A DNA stretch of 64,000 bases from Pyxicephalus adspersus (taxonomy: Eukaryota > Chordata > Amphibia > Anura > Pyxicephalidae): the NCBI RefSeq assembly GCF_032062135.1, contig NC_092859.1, positions 46,679,791 to 46,743,790 on the forward strand, written 5' to 3'. Within the stretch, counting starts at the first letter, position 1. Each line of letters starts with the position of its first letter. The notes beneath the pieces were generated by a model, which was not told the origin of the DNA, ran no database searches, and saw only the letters and a program-made list of their open reading frames with translations. This document shows positions 60,840-64,000 of the stretch, piece by piece. The position numbers were made by a program, and so were the translations under genes.

Positions 60840-62800
60840 TATTGTTCTAAAAAAAAGAATTGCTACTGCCAGATCCTCTTTCATAGAAGCTCCTAAATCT
60901 GACTTGATTATTTTTAGAGCTGAAAATAGTCTTTCAACACTGACTTGGGTGGGTGGCATTGCTGTTACGGTTCTGACCACATCACTAATAATTTAAGGAT
61001 AAACAAGGATGGCTTCTTCTACAGTCAGCTTCGATGAGCGATCATTCTTTTCTACTTTTAATTCTTTAAAAAAACTCCCGCTAGAATCTTTTTTGGAAAT
61101 TTTCTGGTCGTTTTATTTTTTACGCATATGCAATGTCGCTTTACTGTTGAAAGTTCCATTTTGTCCAAGTAGGAATCAAAGTCTAATTCTTCATTTGAAG
61201 AGGATGATCCTACGTTACCAGTGCTTATAACTTCATCCAGTGGTGGTGTTTCAGGTATTAATCCCTTTATGCGAACTGCTACATCATAGAGGGCCTTTTT
61301 TGTAGTATCATTCTGATCATAGCTCAACAAAATTCGGCTCATTGGATCAACATAAATAGCAGCTAACAAGATTTGATTATCCAGTAAGAGATTCTCTCTT
61401 TTCGTCATTGAAGATACAATGCCATCAGCTTTTAACCCTCCACTTTTGTTCAAGCAATATATCAAGCTCTTCCATTTCAAGAATTTACCAGGTGTTAAAT
61501 CCTCAGACTGCAAACTCTTGGTGACAGTAAAGGGGTTAGTATAGTTTATTTTCCAGTGCTTTTACTTGTGTCCACTGGCTTTCAGTTAATAAAACATTTT
61601 CATTGTCCAGCTCTTCAAAAAAGTCTTTTAGTTCAAGCAAACCCTTTATCATAAAATAAGTGCTTACCCAGCATGTTGTTTGATCCAAAATGGTTCCTTT
61701 TCCTGCATGTCTTTTCAAAATGGCTTCCGTTTTAGGGGCCCTGGCTGCAATAGTTACTTGCCTCAATTTGCCAATTAGAGTAGCTGCATGAAGATCTTTC
61801 AATCCATCTCTTATTGCAAGTTGCAGAGTATGAACAGCACAACGCATATGTTGAATAGTAGTACGCTTAGATGCTTTTTCAACAATGTTATCAAAAATGT
61901 CACTATTCTCTTGTTTTCACTTTCTCCAATACTAGCAGAACTGTCTTCCTTTAATATCTATCTCTCACTTTCATCATCTACTTTATTCATTTTCTCAATT
62001 GTGCTCAACATATTAGAACCAATATGTCACAATACATAGAATCTGTTCCTTTTTAATTTCAAAATCTTCCAGAACATCCTCCACTAACTTCTGAAGATAG
62101 TCACTGGTGTGATGTGCCTGGGTGTCCTTTACTCCCAAGGTTCAGGTTATTGTTTTATTTCTTTCATCAACAACTCTAACATTAATAGCAAAATAATTGA
62201 TTCTGTGACGTGTGCATGTATCCATTTTTATGAAGATAAAATGTCCCTTCAGAACTTTTCGTAGTTCTTCCTTTTTACATTTGGCCTCTTCAATCAAACA
62301 AGTTGTATATACTTTCTTATACTTTCTCTTTCCAGTGAAACACCAAGTTTTTTACCCTTTTCTCCATTTAGGCCTAAAAAGGCTGGCTGTGAAAAGAAGG
62401 ATAGTGGTACTATCCACTATACTGGTACTTTAACCACTATTAAAGTGGTTTTTGATTTTTTTCTGGTGTCATTGTTATGGTAACTTTGTCAGATATAAAG
62501 AATCTTCTTAGTTGTGTTTGGTATCCAGTAGATTTCTGAACATTTTTTATCCCAAAAGTAGATTGAATATTTTCATTGATATCTTTCTCATTCACAACTT
62601 CTAACACTTTAGGATGAAAACGTCTTCAAATTTGATGCTCTTCTTGTAGGTGCATTTGTGTTGGACCCACTGAAAGTTTTGCATCACATTGTTTTTCACC
62701 ATCATCCTCAAAAATACATTGGCACATGTAATGTTTCCCATCACTTGATAATGTAAAGTGCTTATAAACAGCAAACTTTATCGTGTTTGTAATCCAGATT
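60840..62800 (-). pseudogene. hAT transposase, frameshifted
   Basis: Order on the minus strand: a BED-type zinc-finger segment (about 62640-62790, KHFTLSSDGKHYMCQC with later paired H); a middle region in several frames; MRCAVHTLQLAIRDGL and TTCWVSTYFMIKGLLEL (61536-61847), typical of the hAT catalytic core; a frame at 61058-61513; and the dimerisation segment with VSVERLFSALK (about 60850-60965). Multiple frameshifts and stops make it inactive. In a live element this enzyme would move the hAT DNA, leaving 8-bp duplications. Confidence 0.75.
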
Positions 62801-63029
62801 ACAATAATATGAATGTCTTGTTGTATAATAGCTCAGCTGAACTTTACACTACTACTACAACTATGCACTGGGCTCTATTCTTACATCAGAGAAGTATTTA
62901 ATTATGACTATTGTTGGGGAAATACGACATTGGAACTTGCTTTTTTTTTTTTTTGTTATCAATCATTTTTTTCAATTGTGACTCCGGGTACCCAAAATTG
63001 TCTCCGACTCCATAGCCCTGCTTGGATGG

Positions 63030-64000
63030 CATGTTTCTGTTCTGTACTAAGGTTTAAGGCAAATATTTATACCACAATGTGAACAAAATGCCTTTGTATA
63101 ATTGCAACAAATTGTTGTGATTTTACTTATTTTATTTACATTTTTTCATATTGTGAAATATTGTGTGGCAAATTGGTTTCGGCCCGTGGTTGGTAAATTA
63201 AGGGTCGCAAATGACAGGAGGCAGAAGCTATCACTGCTGGAGGCCCTCCTTACACTGCTTTTAAGCTAGTGACAGTGTGACAGCAGGCACCCAACTAGCG
63301 GTAGAATGGCAGAGCAATCTATGTAAGGCTTACACTTCTCTGCCATTCCCAGCAGCTCTGCCACTTGACACCACACCAGCTTTCTTACACTGCCCTGCTA
63401 TTCTCAGCTAGTGTGCTGACAGGAAGCAGAACTCCTGAGAATAGCAGAGTAATGTAAGCTGTACTTTTACCAGGTTGTGGCAAAATTTCAAACTATGTTA
63501 CCGGGCCCTACTGTCAAAAAGTTTGGGGACCACTGCTTTAGAGGAACAAGCAGGATGCAACTTTTTAGGTAAAGACAGTGCACTCAAATAGAATACAGGT
63601 AGTTCCCGGGTTACATACAAGATAGGGACTGTAGATTTGTTCTTAAGTTGAATTTGTATGTAAGTTGGAACAAGTGTGTTATTTTAATAAATGCAATTAT
63701 GACAGATGTTTGTCTCAACAATTGATTAGGCAGTGTGGTGTCAGTTACTGTATAAAATCCTCACTGTGAGTTAATCACAAACAATGCGAAAAAACAAAGC
63801 AAAAAAAAATGGAGCCTACACATTTATTAACTTCTGGAGTAAGCTGAGCTTTGATATGCAAAAAGAAGCAACTGCAGAGTTTGTCTTGGTCATTAAAGAG
63901 TTACAAGATGTTACAGATGAGCTCAGTTCTTAGGATTACCCACAACCTCAGCTGTGTTTAGCAAAAGATTTCTTCTGCAAGTCATGCAAACCCCCCCCCC
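63030..64000. other. repeat-rich window end
   Basis: Text near 63515 (GTTTGGGGACCACTGC) is a hAT-like terminus on the minus strand, whose partner may be near 63175 (GGTTTCGGCCCGTGGTTGG). From 63598 a common repeat begins GTAGTTCCCGGGTTACATAC with GTATGTAAGTTGGAAC; I cannot classify it. The last ten bases are C, possibly an assembly edge. No gene seen. Confidence 0.5.

Larger units (their letters stand above)
55580..63020 (-). mobile_element. hAT transposon, split by a nested Tc1-type element
   Basis: The right end reads CAGGGCTATGGAGTCGGAG on the minus strand (63020 downward). The left end carries CTGGTAGTGGAGTCGGTAG (55580). These are compatible hAT-type termini. Between them on the minus strand lies a decayed hAT transposase. 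Removing the insertion at 55641-60454 leaves about 2.6 kb, a normal hAT size. The 8-bp flanks (TGGGATTT and CTTGGATG) do not match well, so the outer boundary is inferred. Confidence 0.68.

Noticed and set aside
55572..63028. 8-bp target duplication around the outer hAT element
   Set aside because: The flanks TGGGATTT and CTTGGATG do not match, so I did not claim a duplication.
1..64000. tRNA, rRNA or other structured RNA genes
   Set aside because: No convincing tRNA boxes or rRNA text were seen by eye; a covariance-model search would be needed to be sure.

Overview
The window is eukaryotic, AT-rich, vertebrate DNA, most likely from a frog (Anura, probably a ranoid). The frog call rests on a clustered-protocadherin array combined with interspersed repeats I recognise from frog genomes, such as a palindromic element opening with CTGATTTAATAAAGC and the TATATAGCGCCAACATATT repeat. 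Species cannot be fixed from sequence alone.

Left two thirds (about 0.5-43.5 kb): part of a clustered protocadherin alpha locus, read entirely from the minus strand. Each variable unit is one large exon of about 2.36 kb encoding a signal peptide, six cadherin (EC) repeats, a transmembrane helix and a short cytoplasmic stub, ending at a splice donor. The shared constant exons must lie left of position 1 and are not seen. I name the units V1-V8 from left to right. V1 (518-2878), V3 (13314-15674) and V5 (26803-29154) are intact. V2 (8.3-10.5 kb), V4 (20.1-22.4 kb), V6 (30.9-34.4 kb, split by an L1 retrotransposon) and V7 (39.1-41.3 kb) are broken. V8 (43.1-43.3 kb) is only a scrap of EC1. The cytoplasmic motif CSNTGGSWxYSQ and the EC1 C-x5-C loop place the array in the alpha rather than the gamma subcluster.

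Promoter architecture is the clearest regulatory signal. A CTCF-like core (TGACATCTAGTG on the plus strand, CACTAGATGTCA in the sense of transcription) sits upstream of all eight units, including the relics. It lies 181-184 bp before the start codon in V1, V3, V4, V5 and V6. A second conserved block (sense TCGGCCATG) lies 85-91 bp nearer the start in five units. The first block corresponds to the mammalian protocadherin CSE; the second I cannot name.

Right third (about 43.6-63.1 kb): a transposon graveyard with no host gene that I can support. It holds nonautonomous piggyBac-type elements, an L1 copy carrying a solo LTR in its 5' region, hAT-type miniature elements, and a nest at 55.6-63.0 kb. 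In that nest a hAT element contains a Tc1/mariner-type element, which in turn contains a piggyBac-type element and an L1 copy. TA, TTAA and 14-bp target-site duplications support the order.

In function, each intact variable exon would be spliced to the common constant exons, giving neurons alternative adhesion receptors. Promoter choice would depend on the CTCF-like elements. The repeats appear to be responsible for at least one exon loss (V6) and make up most of the rest.
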